This document shows positions 54,742 through 64,000 of a stretch of 64,000 nt of DNA, piece by piece. The DNA is from Cantharellus purpuraceus (taxonomy: Eukaryota > Basidiomycota > Agaricomycetes > Cantharellales > Hydnaceae): the NCBI GenBank assembly GCA_025174535.1, contig JALBUN010000009.1:1178001-1242000 (forward strand). The letters are read 5' to 3'. Under the pieces are notes generated by a model. It did not search any database and was not told the DNA's origin. It saw nothing but the letters and a program-made list of their open reading frames with translations. Every line of letters starts with the position of its first letter. The first letter of the stretch is position 1. The translations under genes were made by a program, and so were the position numbers.

Positions 54742-55101
54742 TACATGAGTATGTCTGAGTCCAACGGGGATGGATGTCCAGGTTCCTATGGTGATGCTGA
54801 TGCATCAATTGGAACTGGAGACAGATGGGCAAGATTTGGTGGTGAAAATCAGACAGATAATGGAGACGTGATGGTTTCCAAATGGAGTATAGATTTCATG
54901 TGCATGGGGATCTGAGTGGATTGGATGGGGATCTGGGTGTTAATGAATATAGTCATAACAGTATCTCTCCATTTAAGGCTGAGCCCCTGAGGCCTCATGT
55001 CCATGGATTGAATAGGTGAGATGGTTGGATGCAGTTGGATTTATACTGGGGGTCTGGAGACATATAAAAGGAGGGGCATGATTGAGGTTTTATCCTCAAC
55101 A
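54742..55101 (+). mobile_element. Retroelement leader resuming after the insertion
   Basis: From ATGAGTATGTCTGAGTCCAA this matches 38041-38265 for about 220 bp, then leads into the gag-like frame. It lies right of the inserted element and probably continues the sequence interrupted at 47335. Confidence 0.55.
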
Positions 55102-56748
55102 ATGTCAAATCCTTTGGCAAACATGAGTGTGGCCGAGCTTGAGCATTTGCTCCTGGCCCAACAGAAGGAAGAGGAAGAGGAGCAGAGATGGAAGGAGGAG
55201 GAGGCAGAACAGAGATGGAAGGCAGAGGAGGAGGCAGAATGGAGGCAGAAGGAGGAGGAGGAGGAACAGAGACAGAAGGAGGAGGAGGAGGCGGCAGAAT
55301 GGAGACAGAAGGAGGAGGAGGAGGAGGAATGGAGATGGAAGGAGGAAGAAGCAAAAGCCGAGCAAGCCTGCAGGGTCAAGGAGCTTGCAGCTGCAATGGA
55401 GGCCGCAAGGCTGAAGGAAGTGGAAGAGCAGGTGCATGAGCTCAAAGCTGCCATGGAGGTAGAGGAGGAGGTGACTGTGGCAGGGGCAATTAGTCACTCA
55501 GGGAGCCCGAGTGTGCCAATATGGGCAGGAACCCCTGAGGTTGCATTATCTTGGTCACATGGATGGAGTCGACCCATCCGACAACTGTCCCTCCAGTGGA
55601 TTCACCGTTATGTCTGCGGTCATGGCCATTGTTTGTGGTGGGTGCAGCTGAAGAAGATGACATGGTGGAGGCGGAGAGGGCAGAGGTAGAGGTGGATCCT
55701 GATGCCAATATGAAGCTTGACGCAAATGCAGAGCCTGAGGCGGGTGTGGATGTCAGGACAGATATGGAGCTGGATCCGACCTCAAATTGCTACAAGGAGA
55801 TGGCTTGGGTAGCCACGGTTGAAGCTTGCAAAAGGGCAGAGCTCTATGCTGCTACCACCAAGAAGAACCTCGAGGTTGCAGTTTTTTCATTGAAGGCACA
55901 CCTGAGTGCTGATATGGAGAAGCGGGAGGCAGACCAGAGGGTCATATGGTGCAAAGTGGAGAATCACGTGTTGGCAACTTGTAAGAAGGAGCTGTGGGTT
56001 GCTAGGTCAGTGATCCAGCTTCGCAAGCACAAGATGGAGAAGGTGGCAGCAGAACAGCAGGACAAGGAGGAGGAGAGGGAGCACTTGGAGGCCGCATCGA
56101 GAAGGAGTGGACCACCCAAGGCTCTGGCTCCGATGGAGCCATTCAGCAGGCCCAGTGTAATTTGTGACTTGTCATGACACAGGCATGGAGTGTGTGTGGC
56201 CTACCGGCCCAACTCACCGCCTTCGGTCCTGTGATCGTTGTCGGGGTCAGAAAGGAGCATGTAGGATCGATGGCAAGTTCAATCCCCAGAGTCGGAGCGT
56301 CAAGCCTAGGCTAGTGGTACAAGGAGGGGTGGAGAAAAAATCAGAAGGTCATCTGACCAAAAAGTGGTGGACAGAGATGGGTGCTGTGGCAGCTGGGGGT
56401 AGTGGTGTCAGATCAGAAGGAGCAACAACTAGCACAGGTACAGGAAGTGTTTCTGCACCCAACAGTACCATGGGCCAGCTTATCTGGCTGGTTAACCTGC
56501 AGTCAGAGCACCTCTGGCAGACGGAGGGGTTGTTAGTGGACTTGGTGAAGACAATGAAATGGAAGGAGGTTCTGGAGGGTTGGCGGACTGCTGAGTTGCA
56601 TTGGCTGCAGAAGTTCATGGCCCCCTTGGACGAGGATTCAGATATGGGGGATGAGAAAGATTGGGTGTCGGATGTAGAGAGTGATGATGAGTCAGAGACG
56701 GAGCCTGAGGTAGACAAGGGGGAGGGAAAAAGGAAATGCCATGTATAA
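55102..56748 (+). pseudogene. Retroelement gag-like protein with a zinc-cluster-like motif
   Basis: Starts MSNPLANMSVAELEHLLLAQ, followed by a long Glu/Arg/Trp/Lys coiled region with repeats of the type WRQKEEEEE. The frame changes near 55600, and again near 56165. The last frame begins with ECVWPTGPTHRLRSCDRC-RGQKGAC, a Cys-rich arrangement (C..C....C) common in repeated agaric proteins, and ends with an acidic tail (DESETEPEVDKGEGKRK). No convincing introns explain both shifts, so I call it decayed. Known relatives accompany LTR elements in mushroom genomes; the function is unknown. Confidence 0.6.
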
Positions 56749-56907
56749 CTTGAAAAATGTAAATGATTTTGATTGTAATATTTCAGAGCAGAGAGAAATG
56801 GGGTGGAGTGAGATTCCTTTGGAGTTTGGGGTAGACTTGTTATTTCCTTTATGACTTTGTAATGAAATGATCATGTGAAATAATATAATTAGTATCAGTA
56901 ATGGAAC
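56749..56907. other. Junction between gag-like frame and chromointegrase
   Basis: Short AT-rich spacer between two convergent retroelement parts. No terminator-like structure was evident. Confidence 0.4.
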
Positions 56908-58270
56908 TTAAAGATTCATAAGAGGGCCAGGTTTGTCTGGATAAGTGGAGTGAAAATCAGAGATGGATTCGGATGCATGATTGAGTTTGGATGCAGAGAT
57001 CCATGAGGACTCTTCATCAGTGCCTTTGTATCCAGTCCATTTGACTAGGTACTGGAGCTTGCACTTGTACCGATGATCAATCTTTGAGTCCAGGATCTCA
57101 GATATCTCATATTCATTATCTCCTTCGATGATGATCGGAGGAGGTGGAGGTTGCATGCAACCAGAGATCTCATTTGTAGTAGCAGGTTCAAGCATTGATA
57201 TATGGAAGACTGGGTGAACTGCTCAGAAGTGGTCTGGGAGGCGGAGGGTGAAGGACCTGCTGCCTGCACAAGCAATGACCTCATAAGGACCTAAGTATTT
57301 CTTGGAGAGTTTCTTCGATGGATGGGTGGTCCAGAAGTGTTCTGCCTTAGTGAATACTTTGTCTCCGATTTGCAGAATGCAGTGTCGGTTCACAGAGACT
57401 TGGTATTGTTTCTGAGCATTGGAGATGGTTTCCCAGAGATGTTGGTGTAGTTGATTGAGGTCAGTTATGAATTGGCAGGCTTTGGTGGAGGTGAGTTCCT
57501 TCTCAGGGTGGACGGAGATGTTTGAATGGTAGCCTTTATTAGCAAAGGACAGAGAGACACCGGTAGTCATGTTCAGAGTGTTGTTGTAGGCAAACTCTGC
57601 GATTGGAAGTAAATCAGCCCAGTTGTCCTGTTGATAGTTACAATAGACTTGGAGATATTGTTCCAGGGACTGATTCATTTGTTCCATTTGTCTGTCTCCT
57701 TCAGGATGGTATCCAGAGGTGAAATGAAGCTTCATGTTGAGAGCCTTTCCTAATGTGCAGAAGAAGGAGGACATGAACTCTGAGCCCTGATTGGACGTGA
57801 CATGCAATGGGACTCCATGTTTAGAGAATATGTGGAGAATGAACAACTTAGCTAGTGAGGCGGAGGTGATGGTGTCATGTGTTGGAATGAATAGTGACTG
57901 TTTAGTGAACCTGTCAACAATCACAAGTACGGCGTCATATCCGAGCAATGGGAGGAGTTTCTCTATGAAATCCATGGAGATGGAGTTCCATGGTTGCTCT
58001 GGGACTGGAAGTTTCTTAAGCATTCCATAGGGTTTGTGCCTTTGTGATTTTGAGTGCATACATGTGGTACAAGAGTTACAGTAGTGTTGAATGTACTCTC
58101 GCATTTTTGGCCATACATAGTCTCATCAGATTAACCCTTGTGTGCGATTTTGCCCAAAATGGCCAGAGATTGGGTGGTCATGATAATACTGCAAAACTTG
58201 GAGTCAGAGACCATTGGTGTTGGGGATGTATATCTGGTCATTGTGTTGGAGGTGTCCTTGTTTTGGAACC
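56908..58270 (-). pseudogene. Chromovirus (Ty3/Gypsy) integrase with C-terminal chromodomain, decayed
   Basis: Minus strand. Remains of the H2C2 zinc region appear at 58220-58090 (HDHPISGHFG then CNSCTTC), with several stops. The catalytic core at 58104-57223 shows MDFIEKL (first Asp) and GYHPEGDRQMEQMNQSLEQY (Glu), but the second Asp of the usual SDRGSEF is Asn (TSNQGSEF). A single in-frame TGA at 57223-57225 separates the core from a chromodomain: EISEILDSKI, LQYLVKWTGY and SSWISASKL. The chromodomain would direct integration to marked chromatin. Reverse transcriptase and RNase H are absent; the 5' side joins LTR sequence at 58270. Confidence 0.88.
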
Positions 58271-59195
58271 TGCAAAATTATGGTGTTAGAGCAAACTCTA
58301 AATCACCACAATTCCATGAATGAACAGCTGAGAAAAATATCAAATCCTACTGCAGCACAACTCCACAAACAATTTAACGTTTATACTTTGGTTACAATCC
58401 GTTGTAATGGTCAATGCAGATGATACGCAGGAAGGTAATACGTTTCTTAGCAGTAGGGAATGAATAAGACTTCCAGAGTCTAGAGTTCACGGATGCTTAG
58501 GGGTCCAGATATTCCAAAAAGAGGGGAATGCACTTAGAGGCTAGAGGAAGTAGGTGGATGAATCCAACCGTCCAACCAGTGACACTCTGAAGCGGGTAAC
58601 AGCAATGTGTGAAGTAGTCTAGCAACTGCTTCACACAAGTTCAAGATCCTAATGCTCTGCAAAGGCAGTACACACTAGTAACTTAAACAAGAGCACTAAT
58701 GGCAGGACTATCAACAGACAATCTCACCCTGTAGATTTGTAGTCACATGAGGCAGATACTACACTCATGCCCAAAGCAGGACAATCACTACTTCGAGTGC
58801 AATCAAATACAGTTACACAACTGTAAGCAACCCTTGAACTGGACAATCAACAGTTACTGAGATATAGAGGATGAGACTGTATGTCACTCTAGTCACACTG
58901 ATGTGCAAATGATGGGGTAGAAAATGGTTATTTATTTCAGAGGCAGAGTGGGCTCCTTTTATATTGTATTTACAGGAGCTGACTAATACTACTGGAAACT
59001 TCTACCTATTAATAGATGGAAACTACTGGAAGCTAGTGGAATATGTGAGAAGGGGGTGGAAGTTTCCTAGCCAATGAGCTGCTTGGATTTGCTCTGACTC
59101 ATGGCATGAGTCATGGATGGAGTCATAGTGGGACTCAGAGCAGGAGTCATAGTATGAGTAATCACAGGAGTCATGGTATGAGGTTTAGGCCATGA
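58271..59195 (-). mobile_element. Long LTR (-) with TGACTC array
   Basis: Read on the minus strand: an array of ATGACTC-type motifs (59195-59090), GGAAACTTCCACCCCCTTCT, a TATAAAAGG box near 58957, a long transcribed part, and an end at CCATAATTTTGCAGGTTCCA. It is the fullest copy of the LTR family found four times in the window. It is directly joined to the decayed integrase. Confidence 0.72.
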
Positions 59196-59214
59196 GTTTG
59201 GATAGAGGGGTGAA

Positions 59215-59640
59215 GAAGTTGAAATCAAAGGCCGGCAGTGAATCCAAGAGGGTAAGGCCTTAAGGACTTACAACTGAGCGCAAGGCTTCAGTTCACCCAC
59301 CAACCAAATGCACTCGCTGTGTGCGGCGGTGTGCGGTGAACCAAATCAACTCGAAGGTTGGAATAGCAAATCGAAGGCCGGCGGTGAACTAAGAGGGTAA
59401 GGCCTTGAGGATTTACAACTGAGCGCGAGGCTTCAGTTCACCCAGCAACCAAATGCACTCGCTGTGTGCAGCGGTGTGCAGTGAACCAAATCAATTCAAA
59501 GGTTGGAATAGCAAATCGAAAGGCAGGCAGTGAAACAGAGAGGGGGCCTTAAGGATTTACAACTGAGCGCGAGGCTTCAGTTCACCCAGCAACCAAATGT
59601 ACTCGCTGTGTGCGGCAGTGTGTGGTGAGTAAGTGCAGGC
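59215..59640. repeat. Tandem repeat, about 147-bp unit, three copies
   Basis: Blocks AAGGCCTTAAGGACTTACAA, CAAGGCTTCAGTTCACCCA, CCAACCAAATGCACTCGCTG and GTGTGCGGTGAACCAAATCA recur three times in order with a period of about 147 bp and modest divergence. The last unit is incomplete. Non-coding. The next 370 bp to 60007 hold no recognised feature. Confidence 0.85.
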
Positions 59641-60007
59641 GATGACCACCCATGAAATAAGCACAGAAGGTTTAGAGTCGCGTGAGGGACAGGCGGAGGC
59701 CAGGCTCTTGGGTTTGATATAAAATTTACCGAGACACTGCTGAACAGCTGGTATGACAGCTGGTACACTGTAGAATAGCTAAACCCCTCCAATTAGAACT
59801 CTGTGCGCGGTCCCATCGCATTTCTGATAAGAAGCAACAGGGGTGTTACATAGACTAGGGAGTGGCTTACCCAGCCGATAAACAAAGGTTATCAATACGT
59901 CTGAACGTCCACCCTATATTCTTCTTTTCCTTGTCAGCTTCAGGGTCTTCGCAAGCCTGAGCTTCAAGAGCGGCTATATCTTGAATGGCAGACTTGGTGA
60001 AAGACCC

Positions 60008-60735
60008 TCACGACTTCCACACTCCAATGTTATACGCAGTACACAAAATTTGCTCGGAGGAAAGCCTGAATAGTAACGTCACTCTGTCGGAGTCGTGGGG
60101 CGGAGAAAGCAGTTCAGAAGGGAGAAGCAAAACAAGTAGGCTAAGATGCCCTAAATACATGCAAAGCTTGAGTTCAGTATGTTGTCTTACCAAGACAAGC
60201 CATAGTCTTACCAAGAAGGTCATCCACAAACATTGAACGTCTCACCCAATTTAGCAACTCATCATCACCCACACCACCTTCCTCTCCCTCAACCTCTTCC
60301 ACAACTCTATGCAGCATATCATCGGGCTCCTCACTAACCATCATACCTCTCATCGCCTCAATCACCCCTGTGCTGACAACCCGTCTTGCACATCCATCAG
60401 TTTGGACAGATAGCCTCTGACCTTCCCCATCGCCAGCACTTGCCCGTTGCGATTTACTAGCCTTGGCCTCCCTCTGTTTCTCTGCCGCTACTCGCTCCTT
60501 CTCTTTTTCCCACCCACGTCGCCCATCTTCATCCTGTCCTCCAAACAATGCCTTGTCAGCCGCCTTGAGGTACCTCCTCACTGCCTCACGTTCAGTGCTC
60601 AACGCTTCCAGTGTCAAATCCTGCTTGTAAAGCCATCCTCCACCAAGCATGAGCCGTTCATCCCACCATTCTCGTTTCTCTTCCACATCCTCATCTTCAT
60701 CATCATCCTCATCATCACTCCAGACTGGAATTCCG
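60008..60735 (-). pseudogene. 3' part of an unidentified conserved gene
   Basis: Minus strand. One exon (60735 to about 60193) reads WSDDEDDDEDEDVEEKREWW, then ERLMLGGGWLYKQDLTLEAL, later RRVVSTGVIEAMRGMMVSEE and LLNWVRRSMFVDDLLGKTMA. A good donor (CTTG|GTAAGA) and acceptor (ATTTAG|GG) lead to a last exon (LVLLLPSELLSPPHDSDRVT, ILCTAYNIGVWKS, stop 60008). The end resembles a cut calponin-homology-type segment, which is weak. The 5' part is replaced by methyltransferase sequence, so the gene is a fragment. Confidence 0.5.
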
Positions 60736-61146
60736 CTGTGAATCCAGCCTGCCTGGCGTACTCCTTGATGTGGGGGTGCATAAGCATGTTAGGTTCGAGG
60801 GCAACATATTTCGTTACACGGCTTGGAGAAAGAGATAATGCAGTGTGTCCCATTCCTGTGAAGAGAGGTCATGTTTGTATAATGGTGACATGGCTCAGGA
60901 CGCTCTACCTGCGCCAATGTCAAGTATGATCCCTTTAGCGTGTGGGGATATAAGATCGTTGGTACTCTCGTTTAATCCAGGACAAAGCTTCGACCACACA
61001 TGATATAAAAATAACCTGGACAAGGCATGGGGGCGGAATATGAGCGTCAGACTTTACATCAGCCAGCAAGGTCGGTCGAAACGCCTGTTGAATCGAGAGG
61101 TGAAAAAAACCTCAGTGATGGCAGCGAGCACGTTCGATATCTTCAT
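60736..61146 (-). pseudogene. SAM-dependent methyltransferase, 5' part only
   Basis: Minus strand, exons 61146-61085, 61015-60909 and 60855 to about 60736. It starts MKISNVLAAITEVFFTSRFN and contains the SAM-binding glycine motif ILDIGAGMGHT and YVALEPNMLMHPHIKEYARQ, as in agaric small-molecule or lipid methyltransferases. Sequence identity to the family stops at GFTAE, where the next gene fragment begins. The first intron needs a GC donor (AACAG|GCGTTT). About 95 of an expected 250-300 residues remain. Confidence 0.78.
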
Positions 61147-61775
61147 GCTGGTGGTTATCGTCCAATGTTATGGGGCCACGTGTGCGAGTGACAGTAAAAA
61201 ATCCAGTAATTGTCACGATATGATAGCGGAGACGTGACGCCTACAGTGTCCCTGTAGCGACTCACGCCGTCTGGCGACTAGGTGATGGATTAGTAAAATT
61301 CAAAAATAATATGACTGCATTGTGCTCTAAGGGGGGCTTACAGCAACTGACCCGGGGCTGAAGATGGGACAGCAAGTTGAGGGCAGGGGGTTTGGCTAGT
61401 ATTGATACTGCTGTGTATTTCGATTTTGACATGAGTTCAGGTGAGGGAATACTAGGTATTCCCAACGTGAGTGCGATCAACCGCCATGAAATGAGGGCGA
61501 TGAGAAAGGCCTGCTAGGTTTGATTTTGCAAGGGGAGCTGGAGGTTAGACCATGATAAAGAGGCAGCTGTGGTAAGAGGTAATAAAGACTATTAAAAAAA
61601 GAGGGGCAACGGTAGTGGCTTCGCTGATTAACATGACAGGTGATTGCAGGAGTACACTCGAAAGTGTACAATGCTTCATCAAAGTCTCGAAGGACAATTC
61701 CAATTCGCCAACAACAATTCTTAGACGGCACCGCTTGATGTGTACATATTTGACGTCTATTTTTGGAGAACCATT
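61147..61775. other. Intergenic, nothing recognised
   Basis: Short frames only. The 61590-61775 part may belong to the body of the SINE-like repeat to the right, since it contains an A-tract at 61590-61600, but I have no second copy of it in the window to confirm this. Confidence 0.4.
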
Positions 61776-62200
61776 GGTGACGAACGGGAATCGAACTCGC
61801 AACCTCTAGGCATTCGTAGCCGAGAGCCGCGGGTGGCCAGCCCAACGACCCTAAACTACGCCTTGTACCACTATGCCATCGCCCCTGTAATGCTCCTGCA
61901 GTCGGTTGGAGCCTTAAGGGCTCGGACTTGCTCGTCGGCGGGTTCGATAGCCCTCCTCAAAAATATTTGGGAGGTGTTGACTTGTGATATACTCTATGAA
62001 AAGCCCTCACTTTGAATAACCGCTGTTTTAATAAATGGAAAAGTTAACAAAAATTAATTAACTTGCCTACTCCCTGGTACTTATGGCTTAGAGACTGCTT
62101 CAATAGTTGAGACACAATGTCCATCTATAGACGCATCTCCTGATCATGCGTGGTACTGCCTTCGTTTTCAGCTGATCACAACGATCAATTATCAATTGCT
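61776..62200 (-). repeat. tRNA-derived SINE-like repeat, copy 1
   Basis: On the minus strand the repeat runs from AATTGATCG (about 62190) through CTCCCAAATATTTTTGAGGA to a tRNA-like module. This has an A-box-like GATGGCATAGTGG and a B-box-like GAGTTCGATTCCC, and ends CGTTCGTCACC. A second copy on the other strand is at 63615-63994. The promoter boxes indicate origin from a tRNA gene; which tRNA is unclear. Confidence 0.75.
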
Positions 62201-62649
62201 ACACGGAGCTAATCATAGTATCGTTATACCTAGAACGATCGGGAGGCTAACTATAACTTTCTAACTAAGTATGGGATGCAACAAAGCTTCAAAGCAAAGG
62301 AAGAAAGAAATATGTGATGTGCAATGCGTGGGAAATAACGTTGTGCTGGATGTTTGGTATGAGTGAGTGTGCGGTATACATTGATCAAAAGAGACTTTGG
62401 ATCGAAGGGGTGAAACAGGGGGGAGAGAGGTATTTGTGCAAGTTATGCGTCGGTGATCATGATCCATCGTGAAGCGAGTCATTAGACAAGTGGCATAGGT
62501 GGGTGTCTTGAAATTGGATGTTGAAGCAAAGGACAATGCATCTTATTTGCCCTCTCGTCGCTCACCGACAACGCACCACATCCACTTCAACACCGCACTC
62601 TCAAGCATGGCATCCCAACCCTCCTCACGCTTCGCGACAACCTGCGGAT
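62201..62649. other. Intergenic, nothing recognised
   Basis: Spacer between the SINE-like repeat and the tRNA-synthetase fragment. No coding region seen. Confidence 0.4.
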
Positions 62650-63125
62650 CTAGCTCTCGACTTGTTTTACGACCTCGGCGCCCGCCTTTTTCGCGTCGTG
62701 CTCCGTGACGGCGGCGCAGAGCTTGTAATTGTCCATGTTGTACTCGCGGGAAAGCTGATAGCTCGACCCCCGCACGAAGCGGAGCTTGGAGACGGGGATG
62801 GAAAGGGAGGTGAAGACGGCGTGGAGGCAGTGTTCATAGTACCTTGTGCGGTGTTCGACGAGGGCTAGGGTGCTTTTAGGTTGTCTAAAAAGGCGTGAAC
62901 GTCTAGGGTTAAGATCCAATAATCAGGACCAGGAATGGCGATAGGGTGCATAAGGACGAACTTGCTAAGAGAATGATTACCTAGGAAGAACAACGATGTG
63001 AGGGAGCGGAATAAATGAAAGGTAAAGATAAGAGTGACCTCAACACCTGCACGTAGGAAATCCGCGGTTTTGTGAATGCGACAAATCATCCAATGTGCGA
63101 TGTTCGAGATCGGGAAAAAATACAA
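62650..63125 (-). pseudogene. Tyrosyl-tRNA synthetase fragment
   Basis: Minus strand. FFPISNIA, DFLRAGVEVT, DVHAFLDNLKAP, VEHRTRYYEHCLHAVFTS and KLRFVRGSSYQLSREYNMDN followed by EHDAKKAGAEVVKQVES correspond to successive parts of a eukaryotic TyrRS catalytic domain, with intron-like sequence still between the first blocks. A one-base shift after LDNLKAP and an early stop at 62650 break it, and the N-terminus and KMSKS region are missing. It must be a partial duplicate, because the synthetase is essential. Confidence 0.85.
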
Positions 63126-63614
63126 ATGTGAGCCCTCTCAAATAGCATTGTCAGCTAATACACTGCTCACGACGTCCTGTAGGTGCCGTTCCTACAAAAG
63201 CAATTCCCACATATCAACACAATTGCGATATCAAAGCATGGGCCCGGGTACATAACCGCTGCATAAGTGTGAGTCAGTACCAATCTGTCACTAAATCCTT
63301 TGACCAGTTTAACAGTCACCCGTAGCGAGTCTGGCACTCCGTTGGTATCGGAGCGACTCTATTAATTTCGATCCTGATATGTGACTGACTGTGCTACAGT
63401 GCAACCAATTCGGAAATCCTGTCAGCTAACCTTGAAAATCAACAGTGATTGGTTCCCATACACGACAAGTCCATTGTCCATTCCAGGGCCCCACAGCACC
63501 GCAACTCCAGCAAAATGACTCAAGGAAAGTCATGTGGACTGTCCACTTGTCTTTCAGAGCTTGATCCTAATGGCTATGGTGTGTTTCCTGCTAAGATCTT
63601 GGACCTGCTAGTAG
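63126..63614. other. Intergenic, nothing recognised
   Basis: Spacer to the second SINE-like repeat. No coding region seen. Confidence 0.4.
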
Positions 63615-64000
63615 TAATTGATCGTTGGTCGTTGTGGTCAGCTCGAAGACGGTACCACGTATGATCAGGGTGTGTCTGTAGATGGACATGACGTCTCAAC
63701 TATTAAAGCAGTCTCTAAGCTCTAATCAATTAACAGGGAGTAGGGAAGTTTTGTTAAGTTTTTGTTTTTCAAAACAGCGACAATTCAAGGTGAGGGCTTC
63801 TCATAGTGTATCACAAGTCAGTAGCTCCCAAATATTTTTGAGGAGGGTTATGCTACTCGCCGACGAGCAAGTGCGAGCCCTTAAGGCCGCAACTGACAGG
63901 AAAAGCAGTATAGAGACAATGGCGCAGTGGAAAGTGCCAGCTAGTCGCTTGCGGCTAGTGCCTAGAGGTCGCGAGATCGATTCCCGTTCGTCACATCTCT
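63615..64000 (+). repeat. tRNA-derived SINE-like repeat, copy 2 (meets window edge)
   Basis: Plus-strand copy of 61776-62200. TGATCGTTGG, GTCTCAACTATTAAAGCAGT, CTCCCAAATATTTTTGAGGA and GCCGACGAGCAAGTGCGAGC are followed by ATGGCGCAGTGG (A box), GAGATCGATTCCC (B box) and CGTTCGTCAC. The two copies are in opposite orientation, about 1.4 kb apart. The 3' tail lies beyond the window. Confidence 0.75.

Noticed and set aside
56161..56190. Termination-reinitiation overlap between gag-like frames
   Set aside because: The third frame has no ATG at the overlap; its first ATG lies after the preceding stop, so a simple frameshift is more likely.

Overview
The window looks like a chromosomal piece from a mushroom-forming basidiomycete (Agaricomycetes). 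Genes are split by many short introns (about 45-75 nt), class I hydrophobin and glyoxal-oxidase-type copper radical oxidase sequences are present, and Ty3/Gypsy chromovirus debris and a mushroom-typical HNH protein family occur. All multi-exon models below were assembled by hand from splice sites, phase and similarity remembered from known families; no search was run.

Layout. 0-28 kb is the host gene-rich half: tRNA-Ala(AGC); a small hydrophilic protein; an aldo-keto reductase; a locally duplicated HNH family (one intact copy, several decayed ones); a lysine-rich repeat protein; a bestrophin-like channel of 14 exons; a decayed PhzF copy; a 12-exon copper radical oxidase; an intact PhzF isomerase; a 12-exon leucine-rich-repeat protein; and a nuclear-type peroxiredoxin (Dot5/PrxQ type). 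28-39 kb is debris: HNH and fumarylacetoacetase-family pseudogenes, a class I hydrophobin whose two halves lie 2.6 kb apart on opposite strands, an AT-rich fragment of a virus-like RNA polymerase largest subunit, and LTR fragments in both orientations. 39.9-43.1 kb is a GC-rich autophagy gene, ATG13.

47.3-54.7 kb is the most unusual part. It is an AT-rich 7.4 kb unit bounded by two direct repeats of about 0.56 kb. Each repeat ends in the same 12-bp inverted terminus, and the whole unit is flanked by TA. Inside are a DDE-type transposase-like gene (frameshifted at two A-runs) and about seven ORFs that I cannot assign: a tail-anchored protein, a coiled-coil fibre-like protein, an RS-repeat protein, a cysteine-rich peptide, a 59-residue protein, a 256-residue protein, and a 205-codon frame with one in-frame TAA. 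I read it as a cargo-bearing DNA element that entered a retroelement.

55-59 kb is a gag-like frame and a chromovirus integrase/chromodomain on opposite strands next to an LTR. 59.2-64 kb holds a 147-bp tandem repeat, a chimera of two gene fragments, a tyrosyl-tRNA synthetase fragment, and an inverted pair of tRNA-derived SINE-like repeats. Intact host genes are therefore confined to 0.7-28 kb and 40-43 kb; the rest is an accessory island built from mobile elements and broken genes.
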